A stretch of DNA of 55,300 bases from Leptospiraceae bacterium (GTDB lineage: Bacteria; Spirochaetota; Leptospiria; Leptospirales; Leptospiraceae): NCBI GenBank assembly GCA_017996175.1, contig JAGOHK010000019.1, positions 1 to 55,300 of the forward strand, given 5' to 3'. Within the stretch, counting starts at the first letter, position 1; every line of letters begins with the position of its first letter. The position numbers and the translations under genes are program-made. This document shows positions 43,417-50,758 of this stretch, piece after piece. Under the pieces are notes generated by a model that saw only the letters and a program-made list of their open reading frames with translations, made no database searches and was not told the DNA's origin.

Positions 43417-45491
43417 CTTACTTCAAATTTGATTTCATCTAAAATTTTATTTTTGTTATTTTTAATGGCTAATTTGTATTTTCCGGTCTTAGGACTCCAG
43501 AAAAAAATTTCTTTTGTATCTCCAATTAATTTTCCGTTTAATGTCCAGTAAACGTCAGTTTTAGATTTGCTGGATTCAAAATAGATTTTTTGATTTTCAA
43601 ACGGAATATCTGGGTCTACTGCAATGATAGTTTCATTCACAGGGTGGAGTATTTTGATTTGACTAGATTTTTTACTTTCTGAATTGGAAATAAATATTCC
43701 TTCTTTTTCTGTTGGTTTTGATTTTTCAGTTAGAATTTCTCCACTGGAAAGTTGATTCATAATTTCTCTCCAGGCAGGGGCTGCGCCCGTTACCCCACTT
43801 ACATTCCACATTGGCTCCCCAGAAAAATTTCCCACCCAAACTCCTACCGTATACTTATGATTAAACCCTACACACCAATTGTCTCTCATATCTTTGCTAG
43901 TTCCTGTTTTTACACTACTTGGGAGTCTTGTAACAAGGGGATTTTCTAAACCGAAACTGAGTGCTCTTGCGTCGTTGTCTGATAGAATATCTTTTAGTAT
44001 CTCTGTTGTTTTCTCGGAAAAAATTCTTGTCGAATTATCTTTGGGGTCATCTTCCTTTATTCTGATTTTAGAATAGAATCCTTTATTGGCTAATGCTCTA
44101 TATGCGTTTGTTAATTCTAGTAAACTAATATCTAAAGAACCTAATGCGATAGACAAACCGTAGTAATCCGCATCCCGCAGTTCGGTAAATCCAGCTTCAT
44201 TTAATTTTAAAATAAATTCATCAGGGTTTAACATTGTTAATACTTTAACGGCAGGAATATTTAGAGAAGAAGCGAGTGCAACTCTTGCAGTGACATCTCC
44301 GTGAAATACATCCTGATAATTGGATGGACTATAAATCCCTGTTCCAACTTGGATATCAATTGGGTTGTCGTTTACTAATGTGTTATCCGTAATAATATTT
44401 TTATCAAATGCAAGTCCGTAGATAAATGGCTTTAATGTAGAACCAGCTTGTCTTCGTGAGCGCACTCCATCCATTTCGTAGGCAGAGGAAGTTTCACGTC
44501 CTGCACCTCCAATGTAGGCGAGAACATTTCCAGTAGAATTTTCTAAAATGAGCATTGCTGCATCTTTTACATTTTTACTTTTTAAGTGAAGCAATTGTTT
44601 TTTTAGTATATCTTGTGCGAAAATTTGGATTTCTAAATCTAGAGTTGTGCGTAATACTTGTTTGCCGGATTCATTCAATTGGTGCGCAATATGGTAAGTA
44701 AACCCATTTCTTGGTTTGATAAAATAAGTTCTGGAAAAAATTTCTCTCACCTTGTCTTTGATTTTTTCACAATCGGAATTTTTGTCCTGTTCTTTTGCGA
44801 TATAACAAGCTCTAGTTACGATTCGATTTTCTTTTCCCGATGGAGATTTGAAGAAAGAAACGATGATGCTTGCCTCAACTTCAGTGAGCCCATGTGCTTC
44901 TTTTTGAAATAGAGCACGAGAAGCTGCGTCAATTCCGACTAGTTCACCTTTGAAGTTTACAAGATTTAGGTAGCCCTCTAAAATTTCTTCCTTTGACCAA
45001 ATTTCTTCTAGTTTTTGTGCTGCTTCGATTTGATTCCATTTTTGCGAAATGGTTCTGCCACCAGTTTTTCCTTTTAAGCGACTATCTAAAATGGATGCGA
45101 GTTGCATTGTGATTGTACTTGCTCCCCGTTTTCCTCGAAAGGTAAAATATCGTAATGCGCCATCGGCGAGTGCTTTCCAATCAACTCCTTTATGTTCAAA
45201 AAAATGTCTATCTTCGGCAATGAGTAGAGAGTTGATCACATTTGAGGAGATATTTTCCAATTGCACCCAGTTAGTGCGTCTGGTCATTTTGTTATTTCGA
45301 ATTTCATGAAGTGGTTTGCCGTTTCGATCTAGGAGAACAAGCTCTGAGGTTTGGATTGAGTCTTTCACGGTTGTAAATTTTGGTATAGTGTCAGAAATTA
45401 GAGTTTTCGTGAAAAATAAGAGTAGAATTCCAATGAAATACTGTTTTTTTAAATCAAATCTTATCATCATTAATTGTTCTTTTCTTTCCAT
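43413..45491 (-). CDS. pbpC: penicillin-binding protein 1C
   Basis: A bifunctional peptidoglycan synthase anchored in the cytoplasmic membrane with its catalytic domains in the periplasm. The 692-residue product has an N-terminal membrane helix, the GT51 transglycosylase motifs EDRHFFEHKGVD (E93 catalytic) and RGASTITMQLA (122-132), and the transpeptidase motifs STLK (S351), SLN near 409-411 and KTGT (528-531). The C-terminus (about 610-692) fits the BiPBP_C beta domain typical of PBP1C. Start at 45491 lacks a clear ribosome binding site; ATGs seven and eight codons later are alternatives. The next gene overlaps its stop codon. Confidence 0.9.
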   Translation of the reverse strand: MERKEQLMMIRFDLKKQYFIGILLLFFTKTLISDTIPKFTTVKDSIQTSELVLLDRNGKPLHEIRNNKMTRRTNWVQLENISSNVINSLLIAEDRHFFEHKGVDWKALADGALRYFTFRGKRGASTITMQLASILDSRLKGKTGGRTISQKWNQIEAAQKLEEIWSKEEILEGYLNLVNFKGELVGIDAASRALFQKEAHGLTEVEASIIVSFFKSPSGKENRIVTRACYIAKEQDKNSDCEKIKDKVREIFSRTYFIKPRNGFTYHIAHQLNESGKQVLRTTLDLEIQIFAQDILKKQLLHLKSKNVKDAAMLILENSTGNVLAYIGGAGRETSSAYEMDGVRSRRQAGSTLKPFIYGLAFDKNIITDNTLVNDNPIDIQVGTGIYSPSNYQDVFHGDVTARVALASSLNIPAVKVLTMLNPDEFILKLNEAGFTELRDADYYGLSIALGSLDISLLELTNAYRALANKGFYSKIRIKEDDPKDNSTRIFSEKTTEILKDILSDNDARALSFGLENPLVTRLPSSVKTGTSKDMRDNWCVGFNHKYTVGVWVGNFSGEPMWNVSGVTGAAPAWREIMNQLSSGEILTEKSKPTEKEGIFISNSESKKSSQIKILHPVNETIIAVDPDIPFENQKIYFESSKSKTDVYWTLNGKLIGDTKEIFFWSPKTGKYKLAIKNNKNKILDEIKFEVR

Positions 45492-45750
45492 AAATCAGTT
45501 ACCAAAAGAAATTTTCCATTCTTTAAACTGATCTTTATTTTGGGTGTTTGGGAATACCCTATTTTTCACAAAAAAGGAAATTACTTTTGCTAGAGATAGC
45601 AAAGGGTATATAAAAATAGAACTGGGATTTTTAAGGGCTCTGCCCGATTGGTTAGCGTTGTCGAATCCATAAAACCCGCGCGGTAGCGCCTCCAGATCAC
45701 TCGTCAACGGCGTTAGCCGTTGCAATTAGTATTCGCTTTTTCGAATCATT
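45492..45750. repeat. intergenic region with a short palindrome
   Basis: This region holds CAACGGC-GTTA-GCCGTTG (45704-45721), a 7-bp-stem hairpin in a GC-richer patch that differs in composition from its surroundings. An open frame across the region has no ribosome binding site and no recognisable product, so I do not call a gene. Confidence 0.45.
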
Positions 45751-45900
45751 CTAATGGGACTGTGTAAAAGCAAAAAAAATTGTGAACCGCGAAGTGCGCG
45801 AAGATCACGAAGGTTAAAATTTCCTAGGAAATTTCTAGTTTTTCTTCGCGTCCTTCGTGCGCTTCGCGGTAAATAATATCTTTTTACACAATCCCATTAG
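45751..45900. mobile_element. 150-bp miniature inverted-repeat element
   Basis: Terminal inverted repeats CTAATGGGACTGTGTAAAAG (left) and its near-complement CTTTTTACACAATCCCATTAG (right, ending 45900) match at 18 of 20 positions. Inside, short units like GCGCGAAG and CACGAAGG are repeated and inverted (ACCGCGAAG...CTTCGCGGT). A degenerate relative lies at about 50194-50306. There is no coding capacity, so movement would need a transposase elsewhere. It ends 16 bp before the next gene. Confidence 0.7.
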
Positions 45901-45915
45901 AAAATAGAAAGACTT

Positions 45916-46446
45916 TTGCGAAATGATTTAAAAAACAAAAAAAGTTCTGGAAAAAGTTTGTATTACTTACAAAGCTATCTAATTGTAGAGGAAAGTTTGA
46001 ACATTATAGAGTATACAAACCCAAGGGAATATCCTGTTAATATTGAATTCTTTGAGGCAGGGGGACCCGTTGCTTCCAAATACAGGTATAGCACCCATAT
46101 TAGAGTATTTAGCAAGTCGGATAAAATTTTTTTGTACTACAAAGAAGTTCGAGATTTCATATCTAATAAACCGCGCCTTGTAGTTTCTAATGAAAAAGAA
46201 CTTTCTTTGGAAGTTTATAAGGAATTTCTAATAGATCTTCTGAATCTAAAAGTTTTAGAGGCTAATCGTAGTTTTATACCAGAAAATTCCCAGATAGAAA
46301 AGCCAAATTTCTTTTCTTTAACGTTAGGCGAATCGGTGAGCGTTCGTTTTGATTATTTAATCCTGAATAAAGACACTGTGGAATTTGAACCATTCGAAGA
46401 TATTATCCAAGCGATGAAAAATTTACTTTTTTCTAATTTACGTTAA
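45916..46446 (+). CDS. hypothetical protein
   Basis: A 176-residue soluble protein with no signal peptide or membrane helix. Start would be the TTG at 45916, preceded by AGAAAG; it lies 16 bp after the end of a 150-bp inverted-repeat element, so its 5' end or promoter may have been altered by that insertion. The sequence is a mix of charged helices and strands (IEFFEAGGPVASKYRYSTHI, KDTVEFEPFEDIIQAMKNLL). I do not recognise a family. It ends exactly where the convergent PIN toxin gene ends, with no space between stop codons. Confidence 0.55.
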   Translation: MRNDLKNKKSSGKSLYYLQSYLIVEESLNIIEYTNPREYPVNIEFFEAGGPVASKYRYSTHIRVFSKSDKIFLYYKEVRDFISNKPRLVVSNEKELSLEVYKEFLIDLLNLKVLEANRSFIPENSQIEKPNFFSLTLGESVSVRFDYLILNKDTVEFEPFEDIIQAMKNLLFSNLR

Positions 46447-46854
46447 TTAGAATCCAACTAATTCCACCTTAAATATCTTAAAATCCTTTGCATTTTTAGT
46501 TACAACTTTTAGATTGTTGATAGATGCGATAGCCGCTATATGTCCGTCCACAAGCGACGGAGTTTTTCCAATTTTGGTAAGACGTGCTTTTTCTTTTGCA
46601 TGCCAGAGAGCAGCTTCTGTGTTGTATTCGAAAATCGGTAGTGTATCACGGATGGATTTGATATATGTCTCGAGAATTTTTTTCTTTTTGCTGTCTTCTA
46701 AAATTTCCATTCCATACTGCAATTCATGAAGGACGAGACTACATGTTGATAGTGTAGATTCATTCTTTTCTAAAAATTCTAATACCTTTGCGTCGGGAGA
46801 TTTTTTGACTTGTTCGGAAAGAATATTTGTATCGAGAAGATAAAGCGGTTCCAT
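46447..46854 (-). CDS. PIN-domain toxin (VapC-like)
   Basis: A 135-residue PIN RNase, expected to cleave tRNA or other RNA when released from its antitoxin. The acidic active-site residues are present: LLDTNILSE (D8), LHELQYG (E44), SLVDGHIAAIA (D103) and VTKNAKDF (N121, D124), the standard order for VapC. The antitoxin gene ending at 47016 lies upstream on the same strand but is separated by 161 bp that contain a 72-bp palindromic doublet; such pairs usually overlap or abut. The spacing may change the toxin:antitoxin ratio. Confidence 0.85.
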   Translation of the reverse strand: MEPLYLLDTNILSEQVKKSPDAKVLEFLEKNESTLSTCSLVLHELQYGMEILEDSKKKKILETYIKSIRDTLPIFEYNTEAALWHAKEKARLTKIGKTPSLVDGHIAAIASINNLKVVTKNAKDFKIFKVELVGF

Positions 46855-46890
46855 AATTAAAGTCAGTTTGATCTAAAAAACTTTTGTTCC

Positions 46891-46962
46891 TGTCATCCCC
46901 GAAATTTTCTGTCGGGGATCTTTAGTAGTTGAGATTCCCGACAAAAGAACTCGGGAATGACA
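46891..46962. repeat. 72-bp REPIN-like palindromic doublet between toxin and antitoxin
   Basis: Copy 4: left stem ATCCCCGA/TCGGGGAT, right stem ATTCCCGA/TCGGGAAT. It lies between the antitoxin gene (stop at 47016) and the PIN toxin gene (start at 46854). Confidence 0.85.
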
Positions 46963-47015
46963 CATTGATTTACTAAATAAATCATTCTAATTTCTCGTAT
47001 TGAAGTCGCTTTAAT

Positions 47016-47297
47016 TTAGATGAGAACTTTTCTTCCCGTATTTTTGTCTCTCAGATTTGCGAAGTCTTTTTCGGAGAGTGGATTTTTTTTGAATTCCTCT
47101 GAGTTACGGAGTGTCTTCACTGCCTCGGTAAAACTTTTTCGTTTTCCTTGCAATAATTCATATTCGCGTGTGGATAATAGGTAAGCCACAACTTTTCCAC
47201 GCCTAGTGATTGGAATCACTGGGTTCGAATCAAGCGAATGGACTAAAACCGGAAGATGGTTTTTAGTATGCGCTATGCTGTAGCTCGTTTCTGTCAT
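47016..47297 (-). CDS. Phd/YefM-type antitoxin
   Basis: A 93-residue protein starting MTETSYSIAHTKNHLPVLVH. The segment NPVIPITRRGKVVAYLLSTREYELL is the DNA-binding core of Phd/YefM antitoxins ('...itr.GkpvavLls..eye.l'), which bind the operator and neutralise a partner toxin through a C-terminal tail. Here the tail is basic (NLRDKNTGRKVLI). I choose the ATG at 47297; another lies three codons upstream, within the operator palindrome, and a longer frame reaches 47372 but contains the operator. It is probably the partner of the PIN toxin downstream. Confidence 0.78.
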   Translation of the reverse strand: MTETSYSIAHTKNHLPVLVHSLDSNPVIPITRRGKVVAYLLSTREYELLQGKRKSFTEAVKTLRNSEEFKKNPLSEKDFANLRDKNTGRKVLI

Positions 47298-47302
47298 TAA
47301 TA

Positions 47303-47330
47303 CCATATAGCTATTTAGATGGCTATATGG
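47303..47330. promoter_or_regulatory. operator palindrome for the Phd-like antitoxin
   Basis: A perfect 9-bp inverted repeat, CCATATAGC (47303-47311) and GCTATATGG (47322-47330), with a 10-bp spacer, lies 5 bp upstream of the antitoxin start codon. This is the usual location of an autoregulatory operator in Phd-type modules. Confidence 0.7.
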
Positions 47331-47353
47331 TAAAATGTCAAGAGATTTTTGAA

Positions 47354-47519
47354 GATTACCACCGATGAACACCGATAAAAGAACGATGGTTTTTATTTTG
47401 GTTATGCAGTGGGATGGTATGGAATTAAACGACGCGCATTATAAAACGAAACTGAATATATTTAATCAAAGCAATATCGTATCTTTTATCGGTGCTCTCG
47501 GTGTTTATCGGTGGTAATC
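47354..47519. mobile_element. 166-bp CACCGAT-type inverted-repeat element
   Basis: The left end GATTACCACCGATGAACACC and the right end TTATCGGTGGTAATC are inverted copies. The interior has AAACGACGCGCATTATAAAA, related to the fragment at 31098-31178. It lies between the antitoxin promoter region and the rmuC stop codon (47523) and has no convincing coding capacity. Confidence 0.7.
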
Positions 47520-47522
47520 AGT

Positions 47523-48977
47523 TTATTCTTCCTCAATTCCGATCAAATCTTCTGGGAGGCTTTTTGAACCTTTGCCTCCGAGGGATTCGATTTTACGGGC
47601 GCGGTTGATTAGGTTGCCTTTGCCCGAAGAAAGTTTATTAAATGCAGATTGGTAAATTTTGTCTGTGTTAGCAATAGAGTCTCCGATTTTTTTCATGTCC
47701 TCTACAAAGCCTTGAAATTTATCGAGCATATTGCCTGCTTCCTTTGAAATTTCGCTTACGTTTCGGTTTTGTTTTTCTTGCTTCCAGATAACACTGATTA
47801 CGCGCAGGGCTCCGATCAACGTAGTGGGTGTGACGAGTAGAATATTCTTTTCAAAGGCGTGATTGTAGATTCCAGGGTCTTCGTGCATCGCGAGAGAAAA
47901 GGAAGGTTCGATTGGAATAAATAGTAATACAAAATCAGGTGAGTTGAGTCCTTTTAGTTTAAAGTATTCTTTTGCGGAAAGCATTTTAATATGACTGTAT
48001 AGAGAATCAATATGCTCTTTTAGGTATTTGCTTTTTTGTTCTTTGTCGTCTGTGCTGCAGTAATTGTCGTAAGCAACAAGAGAAACTTTGGAGTCGATGA
48101 TTAGATTTTTATTGTCGGGAAGATTTACAATTACATCCGGGGTAAAACGATTGTTATCCTCAGAAGTAAATTGTTGTTGGATCGTATAATCTCTTCCTTT
48201 TTCGAGTCCTGATTTATCTAAGATGCGCTCTAAAATTCCTTCTCCCCAATTCCCTTGGGTTTTATTGTCTCCCCGTAGCGCATTCGTTAGATTACGCGCT
48301 TCGTCGGTCATAGTTAGATTTAATTTTTCCAGAAGAGAAATTTGTTCTTTGAGAGAACTAGTTTCTTTGGCTTGTTCTAGTCTTGTGTTGTCTACTTTCT
48401 TTTCAAATTTTTCTAGGTTTTCGCGGAGTGGTTTTAGTATGGTGTCTAACGTTTCTCCTGTTTGTTTATTGAAAGTAGAGGAATTATTTAAAAGAATTTG
48501 GTTGGCAATGCTTTTAAATTCTTCGTTGAACTTAGAGTTTAGCTTTTCGATTTCTTCTTTTTGGCGAATCATATTTTCTTCTAGAGTTTTGAATTCTATA
48601 TTTCTACCAGATAGAGTTTTTTCGAGCTCGATGGATTTCTGTTGGAGAGTTTTAAATTCGGAAGATAGGGTTTCGTATTTGGTTACGATTTCTTTTGTGC
48701 GATCTTCACTCGATTTGAGTTCAGAGCTTCGACTTGCTAGGCTCTGTCCTAAGTTACGAGTTTGTTCTTGTTCGATTTTTAAAAGCCGATCTTTTTCGAT
48801 TAAAAGGAGTGAGGTTTGGTCTAATTTGGTTTCTAGAATGGTTTTTTCGCTTCTAAGAGCATTTTGCTCCTCTGGGCTAAGACCTGATTCCGACTTATAC
48901 TTGAATTTGGCTAAATAAAAGCCTCCAAGTCCGAAAATAAGCATTACGATTAGGTTTGTGATAAGAACTAGTTCCAA
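47523..48977 (-). CDS. rmuC: RmuC-family DNA recombination protein
   Basis: RmuC proteins limit recombination at inverted repeats and have a PD-(D/E)xK nuclease-like core. The 484-residue product has an N-terminal membrane helix (ITNLIVMLIFGLGGFYLAKF), a long coiled coil to about residue 230, and the conserved core: GNWGEGILERILDKSGLEKG, PDVIVNLPDNKNLIIDSKVSLVAYDNY, FVLLFIPIEPSF and LLVTPTTLIGALRVI. The length is normal. CACCGAT-type inverted-repeat sequences lie on both sides of it, a suggestive setting given the family's link to inverted-repeat recombination. Confidence 0.93.
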   Translation of the reverse strand: MELVLITNLIVMLIFGLGGFYLAKFKYKSESGLSPEEQNALRSEKTILETKLDQTSLLLIEKDRLLKIEQEQTRNLGQSLASRSSELKSSEDRTKEIVTKYETLSSEFKTLQQKSIELEKTLSGRNIEFKTLEENMIRQKEEIEKLNSKFNEEFKSIANQILLNNSSTFNKQTGETLDTILKPLRENLEKFEKKVDNTRLEQAKETSSLKEQISLLEKLNLTMTDEARNLTNALRGDNKTQGNWGEGILERILDKSGLEKGRDYTIQQQFTSEDNNRFTPDVIVNLPDNKNLIIDSKVSLVAYDNYCSTDDKEQKSKYLKEHIDSLYSHIKMLSAKEYFKLKGLNSPDFVLLFIPIEPSFSLAMHEDPGIYNHAFEKNILLVTPTTLIGALRVISVIWKQEKQNRNVSEISKEAGNMLDKFQGFVEDMKKIGDSIANTDKIYQSAFNKLSSGKGNLINRARKIESLGGKGSKSLPEDLIGIEEE

Positions 48978-49004
48978 GAATTTCTCCTATTTATGTAAGA
49001 AAAA

Positions 49005-49040
49005 GATTACCACCGATGCACACCGAGGACACCGATAAGA
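49005..49040. repeat. CACCGAT-type repeat, one-ended copy
   Basis: GATTACCACCGATGCACACC followed by GAGGACACCGATAAGA matches the left end of the elements at 7584 and 47354, but no matching right end is seen. It lies 28 bp upstream of the rmuC start codon. Confidence 0.6.
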
Positions 49041-49263
49041 TTTTAAAAATCAGTTTTTCTGTCGATTTTTAGCTGTTTATGTCATATTGGTAAGGTGTAA
49101 TCTCTTAAAATACAATTTTTTCTATTTTATCCCTATGGAAGGACAAATTAGCGCGAAAATTGAAACTTTTTTTTGCAACCTTTCTTTGGGCTTTGCATCT
49201 TAAAAATTAGAATGAGGGTTTAACTAACCCTGTTCAATTAAACAATTTTCGAAGGTGGGAGTT

Positions 49264-50184
49264 ATGGAAGCTCATATTAAGTCACAAAGAACAACGGGGT
49301 CGCTGATTTCACTGGTTGCATTTACCTTGATTTCGATGACGGTATTATTCGTATTTACGGTGCCCTTTACGTGGGGTTTATTTTGGTTAGCATTCTTTTC
49401 TTATTTTATCAGAATGTTTGCTATTACGGGAGTTTACCATAGATACTTTTCGCATAACGCATATAAAACTTCTCGCGTGATGCAATTTCTTTTGGCTTGG
49501 CTCGGATGTACGGCACAACAAAAAGGTCCACTCTGGTGGGCAGCTCATCATAGAAATCATCATAAATATTCTGATACGGAAAATGATTTACATTCCCCAA
49601 GACTAACTGGGTTTTGGAATTCTCACATGCTTTGGTTTTTAAAAAGTGATTTTAATGACTATGATGAAAAAATTATTAAGGATTACGCGAAGTATCCGGA
49701 GTTAGTATGGCTTGATAAATACCACTGGATTCCGCCATTATTATTTTCTATCGTGCTTGGTTTGATTAGTTTTCCTGTTCTTGTTTATGGTTATGCGGTT
49801 GGGACATTTTTACTTGGTCATGGAACTTGGACAATTAATTCTTTGTCTCATGTCATCGGCAAAGTGCGATTTGACTCAGGTGATGATAGCAAGAACAATT
49901 GGTTTTTAGCAATCATTACGATGGGTGAAGGTTGGCATAACAACCACCACTATTACCGACATTCTGCGAACCAAGGATTCTATTGGTATGAGTTTGATAT
50001 TACTTATTATATTTTAAAACTTCTTAGCTTCACAGGACTTGTTTGGGATTTGAAAAAACCTCCAGTCCATGTTTTAGAAGAAGGAATGAAATTGGATGCG
50101 CTAAAGAAAGGCAAAAAAGAATTTAAAAATCTTTCCGGTCAGTGGGTTCCCGTTCGTATACCAACAGCGCAAACTTCTACTTAA
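49264..50184 (+). CDS. acyl-CoA/fatty acid delta-9 desaturase
   Basis: A 306-residue membrane di-iron enzyme that introduces a double bond into fatty acyl chains, adjusting membrane fluidity. All three histidine boxes are present: HRYFSH, HHRNHHKYSD and HNNHHYYRHS. Two pairs of hydrophobic helices (for example LISLVAFTLISMTVLFVF and LLFSIVLGLISFPVLVYG) separate them. I use the ATG at 49264; a GTG three codons upstream is less likely. An AGG lies in GAAGGTGGGAG just before. It has its own promoter region downstream of a CACCGAT repeat and appears monocistronic. Confidence 0.92.
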   Translation: MEAHIKSQRTTGSLISLVAFTLISMTVLFVFTVPFTWGLFWLAFFSYFIRMFAITGVYHRYFSHNAYKTSRVMQFLLAWLGCTAQQKGPLWWAAHHRNHHKYSDTENDLHSPRLTGFWNSHMLWFLKSDFNDYDEKIIKDYAKYPELVWLDKYHWIPPLLFSIVLGLISFPVLVYGYAVGTFLLGHGTWTINSLSHVIGKVRFDSGDDSKNNWFLAIITMGEGWHNNHHYYRHSANQGFYWYEFDITYYILKLLSFTGLVWDLKKPPVHVLEEGMKLDALKKGKKEFKNLSGQWVPVRIPTAQTST

Positions 50185-50193
50185 CCTCAATTT

Positions 50194-50306
50194 TGGGACT
50201 GTTTAAAAAGATATTTTTTACCACGAAGAGCACGAAGTTCACGAAGGAGTTTATCAAAACTAATCTTTTCTTCGTGTTTTTCGTGCCCTTCGCGGTTAAT
50301 CCCTCT
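50194..50306. repeat. degenerate CGAAG-type inverted-repeat element
   Basis: TGGGACTGTTTAAAAAGATA followed by ACCACGAAGAGCACGAAG resembles the left end of the 150-bp element at 45751-45900. The inverted part TTCGTGCCCTTCGCGG follows, but the right terminal repeat has decayed. Confidence 0.55.
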
Positions 50307-50353
50307 TCTCTCTTTCTTAACTTAATGACATTGGGCTGGAAGCCGAGGTGAGG

Positions 50354-50524
50354 TTAGAGATCAATATTCTCAGGATAAATTTCTTCTGGGACAATGTAGG
50401 ACATTCTTTGTTTTGGGTCTCTTTTTGTGGAAAATCTATTTTTTGTATTTATTTTATCGGATTCATTCTTTTTCGAATCACCCTCCTCGACTTTAGAAAT
50501 TTCAATCTTTGTTAGTGTTTCCAT
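50354..50524 (-). CDS. small hydrophilic protein (56 aa)
   Basis: Starts at the ATG at 50524, preceded by GAGGTGG with suitable spacing; a GTG 12 bp further upstream is an alternative. The product is strongly charged (METLTKIEISKVEEGDSKKN and onward) and ends RMSYIVPEEIYPENIDL. No signal peptide or membrane segment. I do not recognise it; the ribosome binding site is the main support. It lies between a repeat and the promoter region of the Calx-beta gene, on the opposite strand. Confidence 0.4.
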   Translation of the reverse strand: METLTKIEISKVEEGDSKKNESDKINTKNRFSTKRDPKQRMSYIVPEEIYPENIDL

Positions 50525-50758
50525 TTTTTCTGCCACCTCATTTTGGCGGGAATCACTTTAAACATTATGTCAAATCTGTCAACTTAATTTGTTAATAATT
50601 TATTTACTATATTGAAAGTAAATCTCTTTAGTTTATTGTAATTACACTATAGATAAACGTTAGTTCCTATTTATTGATATGAATAATCCTTTTTCTGCTT
50701 GTTGTATTTGCGGTGATTTTGTAGTAAATATATTTCGGATAAAAAGAGGAACTTCTCT

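Noticed and set aside
45495..45725. 76-codon minus-strand frame upstream of pbpC
   Set aside because: No ribosome binding site, no family, and it covers a short palindrome of different composition.
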